64,000 nt of DNA. Source: a virus. Each line of letters opens with the position of its first letter. Position 1 is the stretch's first letter. The stretch is taken from the IMG/VR virus record IMGVR_UViG_3300030419_003950, positions 1 through 64,000 of that record, one strand, 5' to 3'. This document shows positions 43,603 to 51,644 of the stretch, piece after piece. The position numbers were made by a program, and so were the translations under genes. The notes beneath the pieces were generated by a model, which was given only the letters and a program-made list of their open reading frames with translations, did not search any database and was not told the DNA's origin.

Positions 43603-43779
43603 TCAAATTTTTTTCAATAATTTTTTTGGTATCCAAACTATCTTACCCATATCATCCGTTCCTTTAACCTTCTCATCATGTTGTTTTGATTCAAACAATT
43701 GTTCATCACATTTGATGATTGTATCCTTATGTATCATCCCTTCAATAGTAGGATAATCGAATAATACCTTAGCCTTCAC
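43603..43779 (-). CDS. 58-aa small protein, GTG start
   Basis: GTG at 43779 lies inside the thioredoxin 3' end; reading V/MKAKVLFDYPTIEGMIHKDTIIKCDEQLFE then ...MGKIVWIPKKLLKKI. Coding-like composition; no recognised domain. The start overlaps by 11 nt, typical coupling here. No strong ribosome site. Confidence 0.55.
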   Translation of the reverse strand: MKAKVLFDYPTIEGMIHKDTIIKCDEQLFESKQHDEKVKGTDDMGKIVWIPKKLLKKI

Positions 43780-44053
43780 TGCTGGTATCTAACGGGTAGT
43801 AAAGTTGAAACTTAGCAGTTAATATTTCTGGGTCTTGAACACCAACCATCGTTTCTACCACACTATCATTTTTTAAAATTTTAATTGTAGGTACTGAACG
43901 AACATGATGACTTTCTGCCAGAATAGGGTCTTCATCCACATCTTCAAAATAGATTGGATAACCTGCCTGTTCCAAACTTTCCATTAATGGTTTATAGGCT
44001 TTACAAGGCCCACACCACTTGGCACTAAAATATATGATTTTTACATCATCCAT
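43769..44053 (-). CDS. Thioredoxin
   Basis: A 94-aa thioredoxin fold with active site WCGPC (about 13-17), SVPTIKI cis-Pro loop and a GVQ ending strand. Shorter than E. coli TrxA (109 aa), typical for phage thioredoxins. Could serve a ribonucleotide reductase or polymerase processivity; partner genes are not in this window. Confidence 0.9.
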   Translation of the reverse strand: MDDVKIIYFSAKWCGPCKAYKPLMESLEQAGYPIYFEDVDEDPILAESHHVRSVPTIKILKNDSVVETMVGVQDPEILTAKFQLYYPLDTSSEG

Positions 44054-44130
44054 TATTTACTCCATGTCATTTGTTTATAACTCATTGTAGTTGTTTCCGT
44101 TGCATAGGGAACAACAATTTTATATTGCAT
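44053..44130 (-). CDS. 25-aa peptide
   Basis: Frame MQYKIVVPYATETTTMSYKQ, ending WSK. It starts 6 nt after AAGGA inside the nuclease gene and ends in TAATG with thioredoxin. Coupled, but tiny; no family. Confidence 0.5.
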   Translation of the reverse strand: MQYKIVVPYATETTTMSYKQMTWSK

Positions 44131-44653
44131 CTGGTCCTTCTTCGGACGGTTTGTCAACAAAATCTTTTTCTTTCTCGATTTTCTCATTTTTTATTTCCTT
44201 AGCTGCTTCAGCTTTGAAATCTTTTTTAGTTCCACCATGATAATCATAAGCATGACCTTCTTCAATTAGAATATCATTTACACTTACCCAACCATCATGT
44301 GATAAATCAATTTTACTATCAGGATTAGAAATACACTCAGTAATATGTTCACCAACAAAATCAGGTGATACAAATACCTCACCAAGAACTCTACCAAACT
44401 TACCTGTTCCATGTGAGATTATTTTAAAACTTCCACCCTCTAATAATTCTTTATTACGAGCTTTGGCTAATAAACCTTTTGCCTTTTCTTCTAAATCTCT
44501 TGTTCTTGATTCCCAGGTATCAATACCCATGTATCTAACTCTTTTTTTAATTTTTAAATCAAATCCTAAATCGATATAACAATCGATAGTATCTCCATCT
44601 AAAACTCTTACTAACTCTGCCTCGTATTCACGAGTATCAAGTTTTTTTGCCAT
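44120..44653 (-). CDS. Staphylococcal-nuclease-family (thermonuclease) protein
   Basis: A 177-aa protein with VRVLDGDTIDCYI, VRYMGIDTWESR, GKFGRVLGEV and LIEEGHAYDYHGGTK, the order of SNase active-site elements (Asp, Arg, Glu). Calcium-dependent DNA/RNA cleavage is expected. No signal peptide, so cytosolic. The C-terminal tail is charged, with a KxxEKxKDFV stretch. Confidence 0.85.
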   Translation of the reverse strand: MAKKLDTREYEAELVRVLDGDTIDCYIDLGFDLKIKKRVRYMGIDTWESRTRDLEEKAKGLLAKARNKELLEGGSFKIISHGTGKFGRVLGEVFVSPDFVGEHITECISNPDSKIDLSHDGWVSVNDILIEEGHAYDYHGGTKKDFKAEAAKEIKNEKIEKEKDFVDKPSEEGPDAI

Positions 44654-44681
44654 CTTATTTCTCCTGTTATTTATGTAACCA

Positions 44682-44700
44682 AGAGAAATAAAATTTCTCT
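44682..44700 (-). other. Hairpin at a gene end
   Basis: Perfect inverted repeat AGAGAAAT-AAA-ATTTCTCT, overlapping the stop codon of the gene at 44699 on the minus strand. There is no U-tract, so this is likely a 3' RNA stabiliser or processing site rather than a strong terminator. Confidence 0.5.
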
Positions 44701-44980
44701 AAATTCTTAACAACCCAACTTGGTTTGCTATATTTTTAGTTTTATCTAAAATTTTCGAATACTTAATTTCTTCTACACACTTTAATATGGATTGTATCTC
44801 ACTTAACTTTAAATCACTCTGATAAAAGTTCTCTTTATATAAATATGTAGTTTGTTGTTTTGCCAACATATTTTCCAAGATATTTATCACTTCTTTAAAA
44901 TTAATCCAAGATGAATAATCCCCATTTAATTTTGGTGCATGAGATGCAAGGACAAGATAATTTGAATATTCTAATTCCAT
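44699..44980 (-). CDS. Uncharacterised 93-aa helical protein
   Basis: MELEYSNYLVLASHAPKLNGDYSSWINFKEVINILENMLAKQQTTYLYKENFYQSDLKLSEIQSILKCVEEIKYSKILDKTKNIANQVGLLRI. Predicted helical. ATG overlaps the stop of the next gene. Not recognised. Confidence 0.5.
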   Translation of the reverse strand: MELEYSNYLVLASHAPKLNGDYSSWINFKEVINILENMLAKQQTTYLYKENFYQSDLKLSEIQSILKCVEEIKYSKILDKTKNIANQVGLLRI

Positions 44981-45297
44981 TAATTTAACTTAGCCGGTCG
45001 CCTTAATTCTATCCCACCGCCTTGTGGTCTTTTAGTTATTGTTTTTCCACCATCTGGACTTTCATAAATCCACTTTCTATCTTCTGGCCAGATTTCTAAT
45101 TGTTCACCAATTAATACATCATCGAGCACAGGTGGTAATTCTTTTGCTTCCCATTCATCAACACTATCAGTATCAGAAAGTTCAGAAATTAATACGGCAG
45201 ATATTTCAGTTGCCAACATATCTCTGGCACTTTCAGATGCCAAGTTTGGTTGATTATCACTATGTCTATTTAAAACTTTTTTAATAATCTCTTTCAT
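44980..45297 (-). CDS. Uncharacterised 105-aa protein
   Basis: Acidic N-terminal helices, then a Trp-containing motif (IWPEDRKWIYESPDGGKTITKRPQGG) that looks like a short beta hairpin. Coupled to the gene downstream by overlap. No recognised family. Confidence 0.5.
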   Translation of the reverse strand: MKEIIKKVLNRHSDNQPNLASESARDMLATEISAVLISELSDTDSVDEWEAKELPPVLDDVLIGEQLEIWPEDRKWIYESPDGGKTITKRPQGGGIELRRPAKLN

Positions 45298-45358
45298 TAA
45301 TACTCCATCATTACAATTATAAGTATCAAGTTCACTTTCCTTATTACAATATTTTTTA

Positions 45359-45421
45359 GGTGGGACGGAAAAGAAAGGAAATAAAAAACCATCCCACCCA
45401 AGACTTCTTAATTAGAAGTCT
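45359..45421 (-). other. Two stem-loops downstream of cobS-like gene
   Basis: First, AGACTTCT-taatt-AGAAGTCT (45401-45421), overlapping the stop codon of the AAA ATPase gene. Second, GGTGGGA...TCCCACC (45359-45398, 26-nt loop). On the minus strand these follow the ATPase gene end. They may attenuate transcription into the gene at 44980. Confidence 0.5.
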
Positions 45422-46581
45422 GAATCATCTGAATTTTCTTCATCCTCATTGAACAAGTCTTCAGAAGAACCATCAGAAACATACTTTTGAACAAGCTGTT
45501 TCACAAAAGTTCTTTCACTATCCATCCCACCATCATCAGCGAATTGTGGATAGATACTTACTTCAGAAGCCTCATCAATTCCGAAACCATCATAAATCAA
45601 ACCAGCCATCTCAACAGAAGTTCTGGTAGAAACACCAGTCGTAACTTTACCTGAATCAGATTTTGATTCCATTCTCGTAGTGTGAGCAATCTCAGAAACA
45701 GCCTTCAACAACTCAGGGTCTACATGGGGAAACATATAAGTTAGTAATCCGAACTCTTCTTCATCAGTCAGAACATCCATCTCAACGATAGTGAATCTGT
45801 CCATCAAAGCCTTATCCATAACTCTGGTAGAAGTGTATTCATTACCAATGTTAGCGGTAGCCACAAAAGTAACTCCCTCAGCAACTGGAATTGTTTCCTG
45901 TCCTGAAGCCTCATCCAACCTAAGATATCTCTGTCCATTATCTAAAACGGTCATCAAAATATTCCAAGCATCTGGGTGAGCCCTTGATAACTCATCAAGA
46001 AGAATCACAGCGTTTGGTGTTTGAATAGCCTTTACAAAAAGTGATTCTGAAAAGTAAGTTCCTTTCTTCTTATCGAAGTGAACATTACCAATCAGAGTGG
46101 CTCTTGGGTCTTGAGTAGAACCCATATTAAAATAGAAGTCAGGTCTATCTAAGGCGTTAACCAAAGATTTAGCAGCCATGGTTTTACCACAACCAGCAGG
46201 ACCAGTCATTAAAATGTTCTTACCACGAACGGCAGAACGAATTAAGTATTTCCATTTCAATTCCTTCATCACCAAACCTTTAGGTTTTAGTGAATAAGAA
46301 CCATGAATGAAATTTAAAATTTCACCATGTTCCTCAGGAACTTCTACGGAAGATACATCAAATACAGGAGCCGAAGAAGCTTCGAATTCACTCATCGGAA
46401 CAGCCCACCAATATTTACCACCAGATTTATTAATCCTACGCTCAAGAGCCATTCCATTATTGAAGGCTTTTTTACGAGCACCAGTAGTAATATCGGATGT
46501 CCATTTCTTACCATCGGCATCCCAAGCATTGTATCGGTTTCCCGATTTCTCAATGCGAACTATTACTGAATTATTATCCAT
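45412..46581 (-). CDS. MoxR/CobS-like AAA+ ATPase
   Basis: Start at 46581: AAAAGGAAATAAAAAAT precedes it, and the TSS from P3 and a TATAAATA element are just upstream; the ATG at 46620 would be nearly leaderless. 389 aa. ILMTGPAGCGKTMAAKSLV (Walker A, about 125-143), VILLDELSRAHPDAW (Walker B), VTTGVSTRTSVEMA (sensor). A MoxR-type ATPase pairs with a VWA protein, here the gene at 46866. In cyanophages cobS is a known auxiliary gene. Substrate unknown. Confidence 0.85.
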   Translation of the reverse strand: MDNNSVIVRIEKSGNRYNAWDADGKKWTSDITTGARKKAFNNGMALERRINKSGGKYWWAVPMSEFEASSAPVFDVSSVEVPEEHGEILNFIHGSYSLKPKGLVMKELKWKYLIRSAVRGKNILMTGPAGCGKTMAAKSLVNALDRPDFYFNMGSTQDPRATLIGNVHFDKKKGTYFSESLFVKAIQTPNAVILLDELSRAHPDAWNILMTVLDNGQRYLRLDEASGQETIPVAEGVTFVATANIGNEYTSTRVMDKALMDRFTIVEMDVLTDEEEFGLLTYMFPHVDPELLKAVSEIAHTTRMESKSDSGKVTTGVSTRTSVEMAGLIYDGFGIDEASEVSIYPQFADDGGMDSERTFVKQLVQKYVSDGSSEDLFNEDEENSDDSDF

Positions 46582-46632
46582 ATTTTTTATTTCCTTTTCT
46601 TTTGTTAATTTTTCACTCATTATTTATACCTA

Positions 46633-46662
46633 AATATACAACATAAATACTATACAAGTCAA
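46633..46662 (-). promoter_or_regulatory. Early-type promoter P3
   Basis: -35 TTGACT (46657-46662), 18-nt spacer, -10 TATATT (46633-46638), A-tract AAAAAAAGTGAAAAAAAGAC upstream. A TATAAATA late-like element (46621-46628, minus strand) follows, so the cobS-like gene may have both early and late control. Confidence 0.85.
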
Positions 46663-46685
46663 GTCTTTTTTTCACTTTTTTTAAA

Positions 46686-46862
46686 TTAATTTTTCCACCA
46701 ATGTAACTTACCATTAGCATCTTGAAATGTTCCCCAACCACATTTTTTCCAAATACATTTCCACTCCATATGAAACATTGAATCTTTCCATAATTTCATA
46801 TTCCAGCCACAATTACACATTGGATTATATTTATTTATTAGAGTATTATATAACCATTTCAT
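46686..46862 (-). CDS. 58-aa Cys/Trp-rich zinc-peptide-like protein
   Basis: Hand-read frame, ATG 46862 after GGAAAAATAAATT. Contains MCNCGWN (CxC, about 16-18) and CIWKKCGWG (CxxxxC) with eight Trp in 58 residues, suggesting a small zinc or aromatic-binding module. Between the VWA gene and promoter P3. Confidence 0.55.
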   Translation of the reverse strand: MKWLYNTLINKYNPMCNCGWNMKLWKDSMFHMEWKCIWKKCGWGTFQDANGKLHWWKN

Positions 46863-46865
46863 AAT

Positions 46866-49121
46866 TTATTTTTCCAAGAACTTATCATTCATTGTTTTTG
46901 AGATTTGAACAACCGAACTCAAGTCAATCATCTCAGCATCTTTACCATACATTCTTTTGAAATCTTTCACACTATCTTCTCTACCATAACTTGAATCACT
47001 AACAAAGTAAGAAAGAACTTTAACACCCATCTTTCTAAACTCATCAACTTGTCTCTTAGTGTGATTAACAGCATCTTGATGATAGTAATTAATTGAACTA
47101 TTACTGAACATTGGCATCCCATCAGAAATATTCAAGAAATACGAATCACGAGTATTTGTAGTAGGAAGAATATCTTTCATAATAGCCTCGAAACATAATC
47201 CCTCAGGTGTAGTTCCACCAGGATAAATGTTAGGAAACATTTTCTTTACTTTTGAAAACTTATCAACTCTTGAATCATAAGCCACTAAAATAAGTGGTGA
47301 ACAAGAATTTCCTCTTCCGTATCTATTAGTATCATGAGTACTTCTGAAACTAACCATCACATCTAAACCTTGAATCATATCGATAGCCTTGATAAGAGCA
47401 ATAGTAGTAATCATTGTTTGATTCCACTTATCTCCACCCATCGAACCAGAAGCATCAACCGAGATATGTAAGAAAGCATCTGAATACTTATCAACGAAAG
47501 TGGTTGAGAAAACTCTCTCGTTTCCAAAACCTAACTCAGCGATTAATCTTTTATCAATCTTTCCACTATCTAATCTGTTCCATTTTAAATCTCTTGATTC
47601 TCCACGAACTTGAAGTTTTCTACCTAACTTAGTTCCAAGTGAAACACCTTTAGCAACAACACTTTCATCAGTTCTGTAATAGTGTGATTGACCACGAATA
47701 ACACTTGGGAATAATGATTCATCAATCATAGTTTGAGTAAGTTTCTTAACATAAATAACATCAACACCTTTACCAGGAAGATACTCACCAGTTCTGTAAT
47801 CATATTCATCAGAACCAATACCTTCACCAGCGGTAACTTTCTCAACACCAGCCTCTTCCATAGTCTTTACAATGGCCGAATCTTTCTTGGTTAACTTACC
47901 AACTTTTTTGGTATCACCATTATTAAAATCTTTTTGTTTCTCAATAGCGTTCATCAATTGTTTTCTTTGTCTATCAGATAATTGAATTGGTTTACCTTTT
48001 TCATCAGTTCCACTAGCCGAGTAATTTGAATCAGAAGAACTTGGAATCTGAATTGAATTTTCACCACCTGAACCACCACTCATTGAATCAGAAGTTTCAA
48101 GAGAATCTAAAAGTGAATCAAACTCATCATCACTCATAGTAGTTCCACCACTCTCGCCATCTGTTGGTGAACCATTATCTCCATCGTGCTCTATCCCACT
48201 CATACCAGAAGTATCAATTGGATTACCATTTTCATCAAACTCAATTTCTGGAAGATTGTTTAGAATCAATGAGTAAACTTCAAGAGCAACATTGAAAGCC
48301 TCTTCAGTAGAATTAAGTTTTTTAACTCTTCCACCACCGAAGATTGTTTTATAAATTTTATCTAAATCAGGAAGAACATCTAACCTACGATTCTTATTAG
48401 TTAGATTTAAGATTCTCATTATATATGAATCCCAATCTAATGATGTGTGTGAATCAGTAAGTAGAGCCTTATCAATTACTTTAGAATGAAAATACTTATC
48501 ATACATTGAATGATAGTAACCTTTATAACCAGGTGAAGAAGTGAAAACATAATTATCAATTCTTCTATCTTCAACATAGTTTAATAAATTTTTAATATGA
48601 GTTCTAACATCATATCTACCGAAACCAACTTTCTCACCTTTAAGAAAAAATTCTTCAGGAATATTGTTTTCAAGATTTCTTAAAAATTCGAAATCAGAAA
48701 GTTTAATGTGAGAACCTTCATGAAGAGCCAACCCAACAACAGGGTCAAAATTCTTTTCATCAATCTTAGAACCAATAACAACTCTTTTACCATCAGTATA
48801 AGAATCATCATTACTTTGGAATCTAACAGGAATATCAGATTTGTTAGTAACGATAGTTACAAAGTTTGAAATAGCCCTACGATAAGAAGCAAGTTTAATA
48901 TGGTCAACACCAGGTTTTTTTGGTTTAACAATTTCACCATTCTCATCTATATCATTATCTAAATCTAAAATACTCGTTCTACGAGTTTCCCAAGAATTAT
49001 CAGCCCAAAACGATGAGAACGGATTTGATTTCTTTTTGTATGAAGAATCATATTTCTCACGAAGAGCCATAGGATTAAAATGTTTAATTTTTGTATCTTT
49101 CAAATTTTTTCCCTTTTTCAT
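46866..49121 (-). CDS. CobT-like VWA-domain protein
   Basis: A 751-aa protein. The N-terminal region has VVGLALHEGSHIKLSD, an HExxH-type motif near 133; an acidic Ser/Gly-rich middle (SGGENSIQIPSSSDS); C-terminal VWA domain (about 545-750) with MIDAS DASGSMGG near 558, and TTPEGLCFEAI, ISDGMPMFSN. VWA-MoxR pairs act as chaperone-like machines. The upstream element P4 puts the ATG at the TSS; TTG 49103 after AAAGGGA is an alternative start. Confidence 0.8.
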   Translation of the reverse strand: MKKGKNLKDTKIKHFNPMALREKYDSSYKKKSNPFSSFWADNSWETRRTSILDLDNDIDENGEIVKPKKPGVDHIKLASYRRAISNFVTIVTNKSDIPVRFQSNDDSYTDGKRVVIGSKIDEKNFDPVVGLALHEGSHIKLSDFEFLRNLENNIPEEFFLKGEKVGFGRYDVRTHIKNLLNYVEDRRIDNYVFTSSPGYKGYYHSMYDKYFHSKVIDKALLTDSHTSLDWDSYIMRILNLTNKNRRLDVLPDLDKIYKTIFGGGRVKKLNSTEEAFNVALEVYSLILNNLPEIEFDENGNPIDTSGMSGIEHDGDNGSPTDGESGGTTMSDDEFDSLLDSLETSDSMSGGSGGENSIQIPSSSDSNYSASGTDEKGKPIQLSDRQRKQLMNAIEKQKDFNNGDTKKVGKLTKKDSAIVKTMEEAGVEKVTAGEGIGSDEYDYRTGEYLPGKGVDVIYVKKLTQTMIDESLFPSVIRGQSHYYRTDESVVAKGVSLGTKLGRKLQVRGESRDLKWNRLDSGKIDKRLIAELGFGNERVFSTTFVDKYSDAFLHISVDASGSMGGDKWNQTMITTIALIKAIDMIQGLDVMVSFRSTHDTNRYGRGNSCSPLILVAYDSRVDKFSKVKKMFPNIYPGGTTPEGLCFEAIMKDILPTTNTRDSYFLNISDGMPMFSNSSINYYHQDAVNHTKRQVDEFRKMGVKVLSYFVSDSSYGREDSVKDFKRMYGKDAEMIDLSSVVQISKTMNDKFLEK

Positions 49122-49128
49122 ATACCTA

Positions 49129-49158
49129 AATATACTAATAAAAATACATATAAGTCAA
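49129..49158 (-). promoter_or_regulatory. Early-type promoter P4
   Basis: -35 TTGACT (49153-49158), 18-nt spacer, -10 TATATT (49129-49134), same A-tract and AAGAC lead as the others. Drives the CobT-like gene. Confidence 0.85.
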
Positions 49159-49181
49159 GTCTTTTTTTCACTTTTTTTAAA

Positions 49182-49268
49182 TTATTTTTTTGCACAATAC
49201 CAAGTACAATATTTACCATTTTTATACTTGACTACTGCTTTAATCTTTTTACATTTATCACAATTCAT
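49182..49268 (-). CDS. 28-aa zinc-ribbon-like peptide
   Basis: Hand-read frame starting MNCDKCKKIKAVVK and ending YCTWYCAKK: CxxC then CxxxC 14 residues apart, fitting a single zinc site. ATG lies close to the predicted TSS of P5 (leaderless or nearly so). Sits just upstream of promoter P4. Real translation is supported only by composition and position. Confidence 0.5.
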   Translation of the reverse strand: MNCDKCKKIKAVVKYKNGKYCTWYCAKK

Positions 49269-49273
49269 ATCTG

Positions 49274-49303
49274 ACGCTACGAATAAAAGCATATATAAGT
49301 CAA
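49274..49303 (-). promoter_or_regulatory. Early-type promoter P5
   Basis: -35 TTGACT (49298-49303) with the A-tract and AAGAC; the -10 at 18-nt spacing is TAGCGT (49274-49279), a weak match. Upstream of the 28-aa zinc peptide. Confidence 0.6.
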
Positions 49304-49383
49304 GTCTTTTTTTAAAAAAGTTGTTATTTTTTTATATTTTTCTACTATATATTATTGTAGGTAGGTATCCAAAGGGCGAAATT

Positions 49384-50016
49384 CTATATAGTTTTTTCAT
49401 ATCCGAAAATTCTGAAATCATCACAATAAAAATCATACACCAATTCCATTAATTCATCATCATAAAGTTCTTTCCATTTATATGGTGGTTCTGATTTATT
49501 ATAATGTGGTAATTCATATGGTTCAATTCCTATCTTCTCACACGCGTAATCGAAATCATTTTGTAGGTTTTCATATCTTCCAATAAAATCTAATTCTCTA
49601 TCAAGATAATAATGTTGTGGTATCTGTGACCACCAACCTTGTCCTACTGCTGATGTTCCTTGTTTATATTGTATATTTGCATTTATACCTTGTATTGCCC
49701 ATTTCTTAAATGTATTTATTTTTGCTATCTCTTTACCTTGTGAATGTTTAGGTCCAGGTCTATAACGATTTGACCTATGATAAAAATAATAACTACACAA
49801 TCTACTATATGGATTTCTTACGAATGCAAATTTAAAATATTTATTCCAAATTCTTGAACCATGTCTTTTATAAACTACACTTGCAGCATCATGTGGGTAA
49901 ATATTACCTCTTGATATTACTCCATATTGTTCAAATGGAAAACTATTACGAACACTTGTTCCACCAGTTTTAGGAACATGAATAAATATAAATTTATGTT
50001 TATGATGAACCCACAT
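49384..50016 (-). CDS. Sulfotransferase family 2-like protein
   Basis: A 210-aa protein with FIFIHVPKTGGTSVRNSF (5'-PSB loop) and FAFVRNPYSRLCSYYFY (3'-PB motif), the two PAPS-binding signatures of carbohydrate sulfotransferases. It would transfer sulfate from PAPS to a sugar, perhaps a host surface glycan. First gene of the glycan-related row on this strand. Confidence 0.85.
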   Translation of the reverse strand: MWVHHKHKFIFIHVPKTGGTSVRNSFPFEQYGVISRGNIYPHDAASVVYKRHGSRIWNKYFKFAFVRNPYSRLCSYYFYHRSNRYRPGPKHSQGKEIAKINTFKKWAIQGINANIQYKQGTSAVGQGWWSQIPQHYYLDRELDFIGRYENLQNDFDYACEKIGIEPYELPHYNKSEPPYKWKELYDDELMELVYDFYCDDFRIFGYEKTI

Positions 50017-50231
50017 TAATTCTTACTCGGTTTTATATCAGGATAATCTAATAACCTAAATGTTAAAATAACCTTATCACCTTCCCACACTTCATAACCT
50101 TCAAATACACAATTACCTGGTTTAATCATTCTATCTATAACTCGTTGTTGTTGTGATTCTTTATGACAAATACATTGTATTAAATTACCACTAACATTTA
50201 CATATACAAAATCATCTTTTTCAGCTTTCAC
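50016..50231 (-). CDS. Uncharacterised 71-aa protein
   Basis: MKAEKDDFVYVNVSGNLIQCICHKESQQQRVIDRMIKPGNCVFEGYEVWEGDKVILTFRLLDYPDIKPSKN: beta-rich, one-base overlap with the sulfotransferase. Possibly an SH3-like or OB-like small domain. No family recognised. Confidence 0.5.
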   Translation of the reverse strand: MKAEKDDFVYVNVSGNLIQCICHKESQQQRVIDRMIKPGNCVFEGYEVWEGDKVILTFRLLDYPDIKPSKN

Positions 50232-50724
50232 CTTTTAACTCCACAATATCATTTTGTAATAATACACAATGTCCATCATATTCAACATCTATCTTAAATT
50301 CATTTCTCTCTACAGCTAACTTATCTATTTCAGAAGCCTCATCAAATCCAAATCTTAATGTAAAAGTATTTTTTGGTAAATCAAACATAGGAACTGGTTC
50401 AGGCCATGGTTGTTGGTAAAAATCAAACACCTTAATAAAATTATTTTCTAATTCATTTTTAAGTGTTTTATATGTAGTTCTATTTGGTATATCATTATCA
50501 TTACCAGCTTCAAACTTAGTTCTCATTACCAATAATACATTTTCATATTCCTTATCTACAAGATAATCTACAAGTGGATTCATATCAATATTATTTAATT
50601 CATCATTAACATCAATTTCAAGTGTATTACCTCTTCTCCAAGAAAACTTTACAACTACACCATAATCTTTTCTATCCCAATACTGATAACTTCTAAAATA
50701 TTTTTTTATAGTTTCGATAGCCAT
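50221..50724 (-). CDS. Uncharacterised 167-aa protein
   Basis: Alpha/beta protein with MDLPKNTFTLRFGFDEASEIDKLAVERNEFKIDVEYDGHCVLLQNDIVELKG. It overlaps the neighbours on both sides. Position suggests association with the glycosyltransferase genes. No recognised motif. Confidence 0.45.
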   Translation of the reverse strand: MAIETIKKYFRSYQYWDRKDYGVVVKFSWRRGNTLEIDVNDELNNIDMNPLVDYLVDKEYENVLLVMRTKFEAGNDNDIPNRTTYKTLKNELENNFIKVFDFYQQPWPEPVPMFDLPKNTFTLRFGFDEASEIDKLAVERNEFKIDVEYDGHCVLLQNDIVELKGES

Positions 50725-51644
50725 TCATCTACCTCTCTACGATATAATTCATTAGACAATTTATTTTCTGATATACCACCTTTTAAATGTGTGCAAAAAT
50801 CTATACTACCATATTGATATGTATGTAATCCTTTAGGTGTTTTAAAGTTTGGATTATCATAATAAGGTCCCAGATGTTTATATGGTAAATTTAATTCCAA
50901 ACACTTTAAAGTTGCACCATGATTGGAATCACCATATTTCCAATCAACATCATAATCATCAAAGAAAGATTTTTTACACATAAAGAAATATGCATCAGAA
51001 AACCCAAACTCTGTTTTAACATATCCACCATCTTCTGGCGATATCTTTGGTGGTCTACCATGAAAATCATATTTTAATTCTCTTTCATAATCTTGTAGTT
51101 CTGGATACTTTAAATATGTAGATAACCAAACCTTTTTATTATCAACTGATATGTAAGCATATTTATTTAAATCTTCAATTAACATATCAAAAAAATCATT
51201 ATGATAATATAAATCATTATGTTGTAATACAATATATTCACCATCTGCAGATTGTATTCCTTGATGGAATGCTAATGAAGTCCACATAGTCATATTACCC
51301 ATCATCTTCTGAACCATTCTACCATCTTGATGTGATTGTATGAGTCCACTTCTAAGAACATTAGATTCGTATAAATTTTGTAATCCCTTTATAACTCTTA
51401 AATATTTGTAATCATCTTGTTTTAAAAATTTATTAAATGTATTACTATTATCTACAACTATAATCTCATAATCTTGTTTACAATTCTTTTCAATATTCAA
51501 TAAAACTCTATTCGTTGAATCTGCAATCGAATAACTATCAGTTTGTATAAAATGATTATGTTCTTTCTCATCCAATAATAATTGTTCTTCCTTTTCTATT
51601 GTACAGAATGGTATTACAAAACTTATTTTAGGAAACTCATTCAT
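50706..51644 (-). CDS. GT-A-type glycosyltransferase-like protein
   Basis: A 312-aa protein starting PKISFVIPFC, with a nucleotide-sugar-binding fold pattern: YEIIVVDNSNTFN (about 76-88) and GEYIVLQHNDLYYHNDFFDML, where HND may take the DxD metal position. C-terminal part has AYISVDNKKVWLSTYLK and FFMCKKSFFDDYDVDWKYGD. Likely adds sugars to a host or virion glycan. Confidence 0.65.
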   Translation of the reverse strand: MNEFPKISFVIPFCTIEKEEQLLLDEKEHNHFIQTDSYSIADSTNRVLLNIEKNCKQDYEIIVVDNSNTFNKFLKQDDYKYLRVIKGLQNLYESNVLRSGLIQSHQDGRMVQKMMGNMTMWTSLAFHQGIQSADGEYIVLQHNDLYYHNDFFDMLIEDLNKYAYISVDNKKVWLSTYLKYPELQDYERELKYDFHGRPPKISPEDGGYVKTEFGFSDAYFFMCKKSFFDDYDVDWKYGDSNHGATLKCLELNLPYKHLGPYYDNPNFKTPKGLHTYQYGSIDFCTHLKGGISENKLSNELYRREVDEWLSKL

